Shown here in pieces: positions 54,181 to 64,000 of a stretch of 64,000 nucleotides of DNA (positions are counted from its first letter, which is position 1; every line of letters starts with the position of its first letter). Position numbers and translations under genes: made by a program. This stretch comes from Piezodorus guildinii. Taxonomy: Eukaryota > Arthropoda > Insecta > Hemiptera > Pentatomidae. Under the pieces are notes generated by a model. It ran no database searches and was not told the DNA's origin. It saw only the letters and a list, made by a program, of their open reading frames with translations. The stretch lies in the NCBI GenBank assembly GCA_023052935.1, contig CM041298.1, forward strand, positions 63,978,217 through 64,042,216. The letters run 5' to 3'.

Positions 54181-54725
54181 TTATTTTTGATTATTAATAT
54201 TTATCTACATAATTTCCTGATTAATTAATAAGTGCATCAATTACATTCTATGATTTATCTTAACCAAAAACATTTCTTTATAAATAAACTGGCAATAATT
54301 ACTTGAATTAAAATAAGAACTGTATAAATGTTTTTTTGTTTGGGCGCCAGAAAACATAGAGTCACATAAAACATCAGAAACCATTTAAAAATTTCCAAAT
54401 TTTCTAAAGTTTCGATTACGATATCTTTAAAAATTGATCATTATTATTTTTTTTATTTGGTTCTATGATTTTAATCACGTTTTAAAGGAAAGTACTAATA
54501 TTCCGGGAAGTCATTTAATTAATTTATTTTTTGATTATTCATATCTATTTACTTACGTTTCCTCTACCTGCCCTTCAGCTGATATACATAAATATTTGTA
54601 TAGTAAGAAGTGAATAATTTACATTATATAGTTTATCTTAACTCAAAAACTTTCTTTATAAATAAAGTGGTAATAATTACTTGCTTTAAACTAAGAACTC
54701 TATTATTCTGTTTGGGCGCCAGAAA
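54181..54725 (-). repeat. Direct duplication with a tRNA-Lys-type primer-binding string (possible LTR element leader)
   Basis: 54181-54356 and 54530-54725 are diverged direct copies (aaaaacatttctttataaat, caataattacttg, aagaact...). Both end in tttgggcgccagaaa. Read on the minus strand this gives tggcgcccaaaca, which matches the start of primer-binding sites that pair with tRNA-Lys. No LTR pair or coding sequence is visible beside them. Confidence 0.45.
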
Positions 54726-55551
54726 GGTTAATTACTGCTGAATATAAAACACCATACTGTAAGATACATAGTAAACCTTACCAATTTTTTTTTTAACTTT
54801 GCAGAGCAATATTTCAATACTCCATTACTAATTTAATTAATTGCTAAAACTTTATAGCTTCGCCTCTTGAAAAAATAGCAATGAAACTGCCCCAAGAACA
54901 AACGCTCATCTAGAGCAACGGTAGATAGGTCTCCGGCTTAAAAGTCCCTCGAGGATATTATGTAAATTAAAATGGTTTTGTGTTTAAAATTGGAATTGCA
55001 AAAATTCAACTACCGGGAGAGCTTAATTCATTCCGGCGATGGTATAAATTAGCGGAGGAGAAGGTTCTGTTTTGAATTTCCACCGGCCGCTGTCTTTGTG
55101 CTCTTGGAACGGAAGGGGGGTAACTGCCCCCACGAAACCCCCTCATTTCTATCCGCACCCACCCGTGAAATGATCCCAGTGGTCCTCCATTTGTACCAGG
55201 TGTTAAATAGTCCCATCCCTCACCGGATTCCTGAAATAATGGATAAAAGCTTTTCCACTCCGGTGTCAGAAAGGAATCACTTTTGTTCAAATTTAATAGC
55301 GACTTGTTAAAATGGGATTGCATACCTGTCACAGCATAGGGAGCGTAAGGTCATATAAAGAGTTACAAAAGATGATCAAAGATTTCGTGTAGCTGTATAA
55401 GGAGCATACTGATATGTTTTGAGAGTATAAAAAATATATATTAAAAAAAAAAACCTTTACCATCTATGACGTTTCTTTAGCTCAGTACATATAGCGGTTC
55501 GTACTACCGTGCAAGTAGCTAATAGGACTGATATTACACTCAGCCACCAGG
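54726..55551. other. Unrecognised sequence, partly GC-richer
   Basis: 54990-55330 is GC-richer and open on both strands (70 and 108 codons) without a motif. It could be a decayed SINE or other element; no second copy was seen. Confidence 0.3.
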
Positions 55552-55722
55552 TTTTTTTTTTTTTTTCACTAATTCGGGTACTCACTCTATAGGGGATATC
55601 TCCAAACCATCGGGGGCACCACGGCCCAAGTAACAGAATAAATAACATTTTGAATCAGCCGGAATGCGAATCCTGAACCCGGAGAACAATAGACTAGTAC
55701 TTTGTCCACCAGAGCTCCCTGT
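55552..55722 (-). mobile_element. Probable tRNA-derived SINE
   Basis: On the minus strand: gggagctctggtggacaaag (A-box-like), gttctccgggttcaggattc (B-box-like), then a body and a poly(A) tail (T-run at 55552-55566). No target duplication was found. Confidence 0.55.
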
Positions 55723-56129
55723 ATAATTGTATGTGTGTATATATATATAGAAGAAATCATTCATCCAAAATGTATGAAGCAAACAAAAATAAAATAAATA
55801 ATTAATTACAAGAAGAATTAAATAAAGATGAAACAAAAATTACAAAAAAATAATAATGATTTAAAAAGAAAATAATAAAATAATAATATTAATAATAATA
55901 TACAAAATACAAAAAAAAGGAAAAGGAAAATTTATGAAGGAAATTATAAAAAAAAGAATAATAACCACGATTGAATATTTTAACTATTGAAAATTGAGAA
56001 GATATATTAAAAAAATAATAATAAAAATAAAAACGCTACAAGAAAGAAATTCAGATTTGGATTTGCTGCTCAACTTCGCTGAGTTGCTATGCGTACACAG
56101 CATACCGCATCAATCCTGAAGACAATTTT
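55723..56129. other. AT-rich low-complexity stretch
   Basis: Long A-rich, AAT-rich sequence around 55780-56030. No gene. Confidence 0.6.
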
Positions 56130-56560
56130 TTAAGGTACAAATAGATACACAATGGTTTATTATTTCTAAATAAAAATATCAGGGTATAACTGTTTATATG
56201 GCTGTTGAAATTAAGTAATATGAAAAGCACTAATTCAAAGCATCATATCATAACACTACCACCGATTTCAAAACGCAATATCAAAGCTAGTTGTTAACCA
56301 ATTTCGATCCTTTTGAATTTCAGTAATCCTTATTAGTCTTAAATCTAATTCTCTATCCAAAGACACACAATTATTGGTATTTATTTATTAAGAGAAACGA
56401 TTATTTTTATTTTTTATTCGGATCCTACGCATTTCGAAACGAAAGTTCTCAAATTTTGAGGGGAGGTTATTTTATTTTATTTTTTGGTCGATTACAAAGG
56501 TTCATTATTGAAAATAATAAACCAAAAGAAGTTATCGTATAATCATTAAAGGAAATTGAT
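56130..56560 (+). repeat. Family B dispersed repeat, partial
   Basis: It has ggtttattatttctaaat, a ggtataactgtttatatggc block, ttaagagaaacg, catttcgaaacgaaag and ggtcgattacaaaggttc in family order. Confidence 0.7.
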
Positions 56561-57599
56561 GAGTAAATTAAGTGCGACGTTTATTTCCAAAAGGTGTTTT
56601 GTGTGTTATTTTGACATATTTAAAAAGAATAAATAATCCTTGGGGCTATTCTATCTTTCGGAGGGAACGTAAAACTGTGGGCCCGAGCCTCACGGTCCTG
56701 ATTAAACGTGTATAGGCAAAATTTGTAAAAAGTAAATTAATAAAGTGATGTTTTTTTTTCAAATTATCGTAATCGGAATATTTATAGTTATATCGGATAG
56801 TTTCCTATCAATACGTTAAACTTTTCCAAGGCAGTTATAAAAATTGTATAATTGGATGACAAATTAAATAACAATATTTATTTGTGTATTTGAAGTCTTG
56901 TAAAATCTTAGCATTAGCGGATTATAAACTAGAATTTTCACTCCTATCAAATAATCTATTAAGGCTGTATCGATCTATTCCATAAACAAACTTTACTGCG
57001 GACCTATTAATTAATTCAAGATGCCTTGATTCGATAAAGTCACAGTTACTGGCTGCTGTTTATATCAATTTGACATAAAAATAAAAGGGACGTAGTTTTA
57101 TCAAAACCATAAAATGGCAATTTATTCTCAGTACTTTTCTTCTAAGGAAGATAGGGTAGAGTGATGTGTCAGGTCTTTGTGTTATTTATTGAGTTTGAAA
57201 TCCTAGGACAGGCCATTTTTCTTTTTAATGTGATAGATGATTCAATATCGGACTGACGGGACAAGATCTCGGGGAAATAATACAAGTATTTCTGCTCCAG
57301 TTCCTCCTCCAGCCGACCAATAAGACGGGTCTTTCTACAGGAGTCATTTTACTGTAAATAATTGGTTCCGAAAATGCCTTCGATCCCGAGAATTCAGATT
57401 GTTAGGAACACTGATGCTTACTTGACCCGGATTTTCTCGAACATAATGCTCATTTCAATATTTTCCCTACTGATTGGGATGAGGAAATATGCTATAATAC
57501 ACACAATTCAACATAAAAATAATTCGTGATTCAACTTTTGTTCATAAATATAACATGAATAATACGGAAATCATCATTTGATGATTCATTGTTACTTAA
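56561..57599. other. No recognised feature
   Basis: 56640-56720 has a short scrap resembling the SINE family C body (ttcggagggaacgtaaaact). The remainder is not recognised. Confidence 0.35.
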
Positions 57600-58096
57600 A
57601 AAGATTTTTTTTTTTAACATACTTATTGATTTGTATTAAATATTACAACTGTATTAAAATGCATCAAATAAATGCGATGGATATAGTAAACTGACATGAA
57701 ATAAATGTAGAGACATTACCTATTGGCAGCACTCTAAAAATATTCTAAACTAGAAGGTCTCGGGGCATCTTTTTAGACTCCACAGATTTTCATGAATCGA
57801 AGAGAAGAGAATTTTCAGAATAGAAAATAGTGGGTTAGAGTATGAGTGGAGTTTTTCATGGAATGATTGATATCTGGTTCGACCTAACTCAGTAACATAT
57901 GGGACACTAAGGTCTTTATGGGTGAGTTTATTCGTGACAAAGTAAGGAGAGTTAAGGATTTTGGATTGTAAGGATTGGATGAGGAAGAATTTGATGGTTT
58001 AGTAGAGCGCTATAGCTCTACTCCCTTAGTCTATATCGGCCTTTTGGAGGTCATGTAAATGAGTCTTTTGTGAAGAAGTGGAATGTTGGAGCGTTT
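57600..58096 (-). pseudogene. Jockey-like LINE 3' fragment (J5, part 1)
   Basis: The minus strand gives the decayed equivalent of J1's C-terminal region: ILNSPYFVTNKL, HKDLSVPYVTEL, RYQSFHEKLHSYSNPL and a WPRDLLV-like end broken by a deletion. A T-run at 57607-57615 marks the poly(A). The fragment is interrupted at 58096 by a CR1-like insertion and resumes at 59717. Confidence 0.78.
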
Positions 58097-59716
58097 GTTG
58101 TTTATCCAACCTCTCAAAACCACTTGAAAGAATAATCCACTCTCAATTCTATAACTTTCTTGAACAAAAATCTCAACTCGTTCCCTTCCAGTCTGGCTTC
58201 AAATCCCAATATTCCATATAATCAGCTCTCCTAAAAATTACTCAAGACTTTTAATCCTCCATAGACAAACAAAACATATCTATCCTGGTCCTCTTTGACT
58301 TCTCAAAAGTCTTTGATATGGTAAACCATGAAATCCTTCTCTCCGAACTCCGAAACCTATCAATATCCGATAGTGCCATAAACTGGTTTCTTTCCTTTCT
58401 ATCCGCTCGAACTCAAACTGTGATAATTCCAAATAAACCTCCTTCCTCACCTATTCTTCTAACACATGGAGTTCCGCAGGGATCAGCTCTTTCTCCAATC
58501 CTATTCTCTATCTATATTAATGACCTACCCAATTCCATACTTCACGACGACTATCTCCAAATTTATCTCTCCTTCCATCCCTCCGAAATGCCTGAGATGG
58601 TCCAAAAATTACAAGAAGACATTGACAGTATCAATTTATGGGTCATCAAGAATGGTCTAAAACTTAATGTTGATAAAACAAAAGCTATCCTCATCGGTTC
58701 CAAACATCTGCTCAACTCCCTCTCTTGCCACCCCTTACTCTACCTCAATCATAGACCCATCATCTTCCAAACGTCCGTTAGAAACCTAGGCATATTCCTT
58801 GACCAAAACCTATCTTGGAATAATCACATTTCTCATATTTCTAGAAAATCCATAGCCATCCACAAACAGTTCCTCAGATTATGTGATATAATACCCCTTA
58901 AAACTCGCCAGCTCATAGTTTCCTCTCTCATCTTCCCCCACTTCGATTATGGCTGCCTGGTGTTTGGCGGGCTGTCCGAGATTCTTGAGATGAGACTGAA
59001 GAGATTAATGAACTGTTTTATTAGATTCATCTTCGGAATCCCTCGGCGCTCTCATGTCTCAGCCTGGTATGCCGAGTTGAAGTGGCTTTACCCTAAATTC
59101 TGACGACATACTTCCTAGGAACTTACCTCTACCAATCCTTCAGAACCACAAAACCCCTCTATATTTACAATTCGTTTACCCCACTTTCCTCTGTCCACTC
59201 CATCAACACAAGATCCCAACCTTTAATCTGCTGATTCCATCCCACAGGACTGCTTCCTTTAAGAGATCCTTCGTCATACGTGCATCTTCATTTTGGAATT
59301 CCTTGTCCATGTCGATTCGTACATGCCCATCCTTAACTTCCTTTAAGCACCATCTATTTACCCATCTCCTCGAACATCAATCTGCCGTGCCTTTATAAAC
59401 TTAACTACCTGGCCTCTTCATTTGTATCCCAATTTTCTCAATTTTTGTTGTTTTTTTTTGTTTTAATATATTTTATTATTTTTATTTATTTACGGTTATA
59501 TGTATTTGTGTGTGTGTATATTTAAATGTATGCAGACCTATATGTATCATAATTTGTAATCCATAAAATGCTGTATATAATCTTATAAATTCTACTTAGC
59601 TAGAAGTTAAATCTTATATTGTACATTTATATTATTCTTAGGGGACTAGCTGTCCCAGAATAAAATTTATTTTTAATTTCATTTTCATTTCATATCATTC
59701 ATTTCATTTCATTTGT
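58097..59716 (+). pseudogene. CR1-like LINE reverse transcriptase copy lacking the YADD motif, inserted in Jockey J5
   Basis: The plus strand encodes LSKPLERIIHSQFYNFL, FQSGFKSQYSI and LVLFDFSKVFD with two in-frame stops before 58318. An open frame of 261 residues follows: GVPQGSALSPILFSIYINDL, then HDDYLQIYLSF, KTKAILIGS, VRNLGIFLDQNLSWNNHI, HFDYGCLVFGGL and RFIFGIPRRSHVSAWYAEL. Where the sister copy has HLYADDIQIYISF, this copy has lost several residues, so the YADD catalytic motif is gone. The remainder to about 59400 is frameshifted. The 3' end has gggactagctgtcccagaat and ATTTC repeats. It is 5'-truncated at nearly the same codon as 46545-48150. Confidence 0.87.
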
Positions 59717-59990
59717 CCAGTAAATGTTGAAGTAGTCGAACAGGTTGGGCGGTTTCTTGTCGTTTCAGTTTTGTATGGCGATTCCAAGTGAGACGTTGGT
59801 CAAGTTCGAGTGTTAGGTATCGAATCTGTTTAACAGAAACAAGTGGAGTCTCACTAAAAGATACCGTAAGGCAGGAAGTCATTGGTTTACGGCAAAGGGA
59901 AAAGGTTATTTGGTAGAATTTGTTAAAATTAATTTTTATCTTGTAATTCTGAATCCATACTTGAAGGTCTCGGATGTTAGTGGCAATAAC
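59717..59990 (-). pseudogene. Jockey-like LINE fragment (J5, part 2)
   Basis: It continues J5 upstream of the insertion: minus-strand KRQETAQPVRLLQHLLD-like, DQRLTWNRH and QIRYLTLELD-like blocks, then TFSLCRKPMTS. Both sides of the CR1-like insert join to restore the J1 order. Confidence 0.75.
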
Positions 59991-60830
59991 TGGATCATTA
60001 TCTACTGTAACTTATTAATACTCTCTTCTATCCAAATCATCAAAACAAAAGTTGAATACATAAACAAACATACCTAGTTGGACCCATATGGACTTATACC
60101 TCACAGATCGATGGTTCAGAACAACGAAAAAAATACATGAAAAACTGCAATATAATCAATAAAATAATCTAACAACATCTCCTTGGTACGTATAATAATA
60201 ATTTCTATCATCCTTTCATACGGACTTACAATAACCAAAAGTTGAACAATACATACAAAATTTCTATTCGCGTTTTCATAATATACTCTAGGTACACGAC
60301 AATAGACTTATAGACGACATGTCAATAACTGAAAGAAAAAGGCTGAAAAGAAGCTGGATGGAAAGACCTCCTCTGTTAAATTAAAACCTAATAGAGGTGC
60401 TGCTGGGGAGTTTCGTTCACCATGCCTATCATGTCTGCTACTGTAGTTTTATATAGCATATTTAACATAACTTCTGACAGATAGGAACATATTTCAGTTT
60501 ATTTACTTTCACTTACATATACATAGTTCTGCCATAAATATTGCTACAAAAGTTGCACTTTGTTTACATCCTTTGGTATTATTCAGATTAGCTTCACTTA
60601 TATCAGAGTTTTTCTATACATGCCAGGGGAATAATCACATTGAACTTTTCTTTCGTTCAATTAAAATTAATAGTACTGTAAAGTTAGGTTTTAACACAAA
60701 TATTGAAAAAATAAAAATTTGATTCTGTCAGAAATTATTCAATACCCTTTCCTTATTAACTGGTAAAAAGTCCTAAAGTTTTCCGCGTTGTGGTTTATGG
60801 GGTGGAGAGGAAGAATCAGAAAAAAATTAA

Positions 60831-60837
<7 letters not shown>
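59991..60837. other. No recognised gene; family A terminal scrap
   Basis: At about 60504-60530 ttactttcacttacatatac resembles the family A tail end. Otherwise AT-rich and unrecognised. Confidence 0.4.
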
Positions 60838-60906
<69 letters not shown>

Positions 60907-60923
60907 GAGAGAGAGAGAGAGAG
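60838..60923. repeat. (AT)n followed by (AG)n microsatellite
   Basis: About 30 AT dinucleotides, then AGAGAGGAGAGAGAGAG to 60923. Confidence 0.95.
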
Positions 60924-60955
60924 TTTGATCAGTTCTCCACTGTTGATAATTTAAG

Positions 60956-61304
60956 TTTCTACTGTTCTTAGGTTTCAGTCAATGAATAAACAATTTTATT
61001 TTTGGTCTACACATATGTCTATTTAAGACACTATTTTGTCTAAAATTGTAAGTAAATTTCTTATAATATCTTTAATGTCGATTTTAATTGAAATTTCTAT
61101 TTACCTACTGTATATTCATTGTTCAATGTATTGTTTTCTATATCTCTAACAATAACATTATATATTAATTATTGTATAATAATATTAATGTTCTGATTTT
61201 TTGTTTTTCCACTGTTAAGGCATGATTATGAGAACAATAAATTCTCGAAACGTTGCAAAAATAAAATTTTTTATTCATTGACTGAAACCTAAGAACAGTA
61301 GAAA
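60956..61304. mobile_element. Foldback element with ~48-bp arms
   Basis: The left arm 60956-61004 (tttctactgttcttaggttt, cagtcaatgaataaa) pairs with the right arm 61257-61304. Just inside the right arm, 61220-61256 has gcatgattatgagaa and ttctcgaaacgttgc, a degenerate hammerhead-like string. Confidence 0.75.
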
Positions 61305-61306
61305 TT

Positions 61307-61311
<5 letters not shown>

Positions 61312-61351
<40 letters not shown>

Positions 61352-61362
61352 ATATATATATA
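61312..61362. repeat. (AT)n microsatellite with interruptions
   Basis: AT dinucleotide tract interrupted once near 61340. Confidence 0.9.
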
Positions 61363-61479
61363 ATAATTTCTATTGTCACATTATTCAATCTGAAATAAAT
61401 GTTTCTATGAAAATAATCAAATTCTTTTTATTCTTTTTAACTCTAACTTCGTTTAAAAGTTCTTAATTAGATTTTTACC

Positions 61480-61525
61480 ACCAAATAAGTGAAAGTAACC
61501 CGTGTGTTCTGCGTGCCAGATTTGT
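61480..61525 (-). repeat. Family A terminal fragment
   Basis: ataagtgaaagtaacccgtg with ctgcgtgccagattt, the head end only. Confidence 0.5.
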
Positions 61526-61740
61526 TTTATTTTATAATGTTACAAGGTTTCGATCTAGTTATAATATATTTTTTCAGACATTTCTGTTGCTCTTGTAACT
61601 TGTTTTTCTTCTTACTTTTTTTTTTTAATTAATTTTGGGAAGCTAGTAAAAAATAATTATAAATTTTTAGGTTCTTTTTAAATAAAACAAGTGATCCATA
61701 TTTTTCACAAAACAAAGTTTTTATGTCTTTTCTCTCTTCA

Positions 61741-61935
61741 ACGTTTCAGCCTTTTGCCGTTTTCAAGGATCCTTAAATATGTCCTGTCCATTGCATACAT
61801 AAAAATATATATACATTGTCGCATTACAAAAAAATATACTTTAGCCATTTTATAACGTGACAATGTATATCTATTTTTATGTATGCAATGGACAGGACAG
61901 ATTAAAGGCTCTTAAAAATGGCAAACGGCTGATAC
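61741..61935. mobile_element. Foldback element with ~75-bp arms
   Basis: gtcctgtccattgcatacat in the left arm (61741-61825) pairs with atgtatgcaatggacaggac in the right arm (61859-61933); the loop is about 33 nt. The outer end acgtttcagccttttgccg retains the GAAACGT part of the hammerhead-like motif on the minus strand. Confidence 0.8.
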
Positions 61936-62689
61936 GATGGAGAAAAAAAAAAAAAAAAGATTGTGGAGTGAAAAATATGGATCATTCGTTTTATTTAAAA
62001 AGAACCTAAAAAAAAAAGTATTCACTCAAATAAATACATGTATAATAAAAATTAATAATTATAAATCTCCAACAAAAACTAAATTTGATAGCACCTCATT
62101 TAAAATATGTTTGAAAACGTCTTCAAATTTATCCCAAACCTCTGTTAGACAGCTTCCCAACAGCCTGCCTGCAGTATTTACCAGCATAGGCTTACTTAAA
62201 TATTTCAAAACATTGCAGTAGAGTCTGGGATCGAGGTTCTCTTGAATTATATACACTGCTCAAAGAAACGGGTCAATGTTGTACGTTTCCTACTTCTTTT
62301 TTCGGCTAGAGAAGGGATTTTGTTTTATTATATATATATTTTTTTTTGGGGGGGGGGGGAGGAGTTATAGTCGCTCAACTTGAACCCGTCTTATCATTAG
62401 GTTTTTTTTTTTTTTACGTATCTTCTAATTCACTAATTACATAAATGATTCGCAAACCTAGTGTAATGGTGTAATCAATTTATGCCATTATTTTAAAGTT
62501 TTTTGTTTTTTTTTATTAAAACTTTTTGTTTTATATTATGTTTTATACTAAGATATAGTGTAGCACTCCAGGAGCTTAAAAACATTACTACTCATCTCCC
62601 ATTTATTTGATTATTAAATTCTTTCATAGCTTATATTAATTTTATTTTAGTATAATATAACAAAGGTAGATTGTAAATTATACCAAAAT
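61936..62689. other. AT-rich sequence with homopolymer runs
   Basis: A-run at about 61943-61960, T-runs and a G-run around 62338-62363. A 94-codon frame at 61937-62221 has no motif and begins in a lysine-coding A-run, so it is probably chance. Confidence 0.5.
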
Positions 62690-64000
62690 AAAAAACGCTG
62701 AAAATTATTACACAATGGTTTATTATTTCCAAATAAAAATATTAAGGTATAACTGTTTATAAGCAATTAAGTAATATGAAGAGCAGAAATTCAAAGGATA
62801 ATATCATATCACTACTGCTAATTTCAAAACGCTACATCTCAGCTAGTTTTTAAGCAATTTCAATGATTCCTTTTTTTTTTTTTTTTTTTCGAAAATTCTA
62901 TCCTCTGTCAAATGGCACTATAAGCTTCTTCTTCTTTAGCTTTCTCATTGTGCCTTTCCGCGTGGAGATAGTCCAACCCAGGATCTTCATCTCCTGCAGT
63001 GTCTTGCCTCTCGCTTGCCCCAACTTGGTAATGCAGCCATCGTAGCTAAACCTAGGCCTTCCTCTAGGTCGGGTGCTAACTGGTTTTGCCTCCATAAATT
63101 TGCGTGGGTCACAATCCTGGCTCATCCTACACACATGCCCGTACCACCCTAACTGTCTCTTCTGCAGGTCTCTTCTGTCTCGTCTCCTTCATTGCTGGAA
63201 TGTTTAATTCTTCCCTTATTGTTTCATCCCTGATCCTATCCCAGCGGGTTTTGGTAGCCACTCTGCGCAAGTATTTCATTTCTGCCGCTGTTATACCCCT
63301 CCATTTGTTTTCCGGGAGTATCCAGCTCTCTGCTCCGTATAGTAGAACAGGCATGTATACGGCCTTAAATATATGGAGCTTGACATCTTTTTTGACCTCT
63401 CTCTTTCCTACTACCGGGTTGCTGATGGGATAGTATATATTATTTGCTTTTCCTATCCTGTGGGATATTTCAGGTTGTATCTTTCCATTTCCACTTATCA
63501 CAGTTCCAAGATAGGAGAACTCATTTACAAAATAATTAATTCCTGGTATTTATTTGTTTATTAATTAGGAGAAAGGGATTTTTTTTTATTCGATATTCGG
63601 ACCCTCCGCATCTTGAAATGTATGCCCTCAAAATTTTGGAAGGGGAGGAGTAATTTTTTATTTTTTTTTCGTCGATTACAAAAGTTGATTATTGAAAATA
63701 ATAAACCAAAAGCATTTATATAGGACTGCGTTACCATTTCTTTTCTTTTTTTTTCTTTTGATTTTCATTGAAATAATTCAAATAAAAGTTCCTGATTCCA
63801 GAACACCTTCAATTTTATCTTTATCATCAATAATAACCGAGTTTCTAGGGAACATTGTCTCTTATTAGTTATGGCTTGACCATACAAGATGAAATTTTTA
63901 TTTATTTATTTTTTGTTCTTTGTTCATCACGTTGTTTTAATCTCGAAAACATTTTCGATCTTCTATATCTTTAATAATAACCGATTTTTCGTGGAATTAC
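62690..64000 (+). repeat. Family B dispersed repeat split by an RTE insertion, running off the window
   Basis: 62690-62867 carries the opening (ggtttattatttccaaata, ggtataactgtttata). 63536-64000 carries the rest (ttaattaggagaaaggg, catcttgaaatgtatgccc, gattccagaacacctt, ttcatcacgttgtttta, atctcgaaaac). The RTE fragment lies between. Confidence 0.75.
62868..63535 (-). pseudogene. RTE-like LINE 3' fragment
   Basis: The minus strand encodes FSYLGTVISGNGKIQPEISH, RIGKANNIYYPI, LHIFKAVYMPVLLYGAESW and EMKYLRRVATKTRWDRIRDE. After a frameshift near 63127 it continues with RPRGRPRFSYDGCITKLG and QARGKTLQEM. These are the C-terminal thumb and tail regions of RTE-type reverse transcriptases. A T-run at 62868-62889 is the poly(A). 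It is 5'-truncated and inserted in a family B repeat. Confidence 0.85.

Noticed and set aside
61937..62221. 94-codon lysine-rich frame as a gene
   Set aside because: It starts in an A-run at the edge of a foldback element and has no motif; likely chance.

Overview
The window looks like AT-rich, intron-poor, repeat-dense nuclear DNA of an animal, most likely an arthropod and probably an insect. The evidence is mariner and Tc1 transposase remnants, Jockey-, CR1- and RTE-type LINE fragments, a gypsy-type LTR element, a Helitron-like element and several tRNA-derived SINEs with clean target-site duplications (TSDs). I found no convincing host gene. The only long intact reading frame is a 1202-aa protein-primed-type family B DNA polymerase.

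Positions 945-15818 form one giant, nearly perfect palindrome. Two 7,414-bp arms (945-8358 and 8405-15818) face each other across a 46-bp loop. Every left-arm coordinate x maps to 16763-x on the right. The unit is bounded by a 6-bp direct repeat, tatagt (939-944 and 15819-15824), and its outer ends read 5'-AG...CT-3'. A 6-bp TSD and 5'-AG ends are the published marks of Polinton/Maverick elements. Each arm carries one polymerase gene reading outward from the centre. The right copy (8906-12514) is intact; the left copy (4249-7857) has a nonsense codon inside an endonuclease VII-like domain. The polymerase carries N-terminal zinc fingers, that endonuclease VII-like module, a 3'-5' exonuclease and a polymerase domain. 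I see no integrase, protease, ATPase or capsid gene. I read the unit as a snap-back (inverted-duplicated) derivative of a Polinton-like element that integrated as a discrete element. The arms also carry mirrored arrays: GC-rich termini with YY1/Pho-like motifs, E-box direct repeats, a 14-bp motif in triplicate, a TTTACA minisatellite, 136-bp repeats and a G-run array upstream of each polymerase gene.

Outside the palindrome the window is a nested graveyard. 1-944 holds an internally deleted mariner. 15.8-31 kb has Jockey fragments, a gypsy LTR element in tandem form and several copies of a 0.9-kb dispersed repeat (family A here) whose two ends both carry aggtaagtgaaag pointing outward. 31.5-32.7 kb has two interlocked Tc1 termini pairs. 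34-40 kb has SINEs and a second dispersed repeat (family B). 40-46 kb has foldback elements, a Helitron-like element and a diverged LTR. 46.5-48.2 and 58.1-59.7 kb hold CR1-like reverse transcriptase copies. 49-54 kb is a family A cluster. 62.7-64 kb is a family B copy split by an RTE fragment. Several foldbacks and one free-standing site carry a CTGANGA / stem / GAAAC / GTH pattern that resembles minimal hammerhead ribozymes.

All calls come from reading the sequence and supplied translations by eye. Class names rest on motifs, and repeat boundaries are approximate unless a TSD is given.
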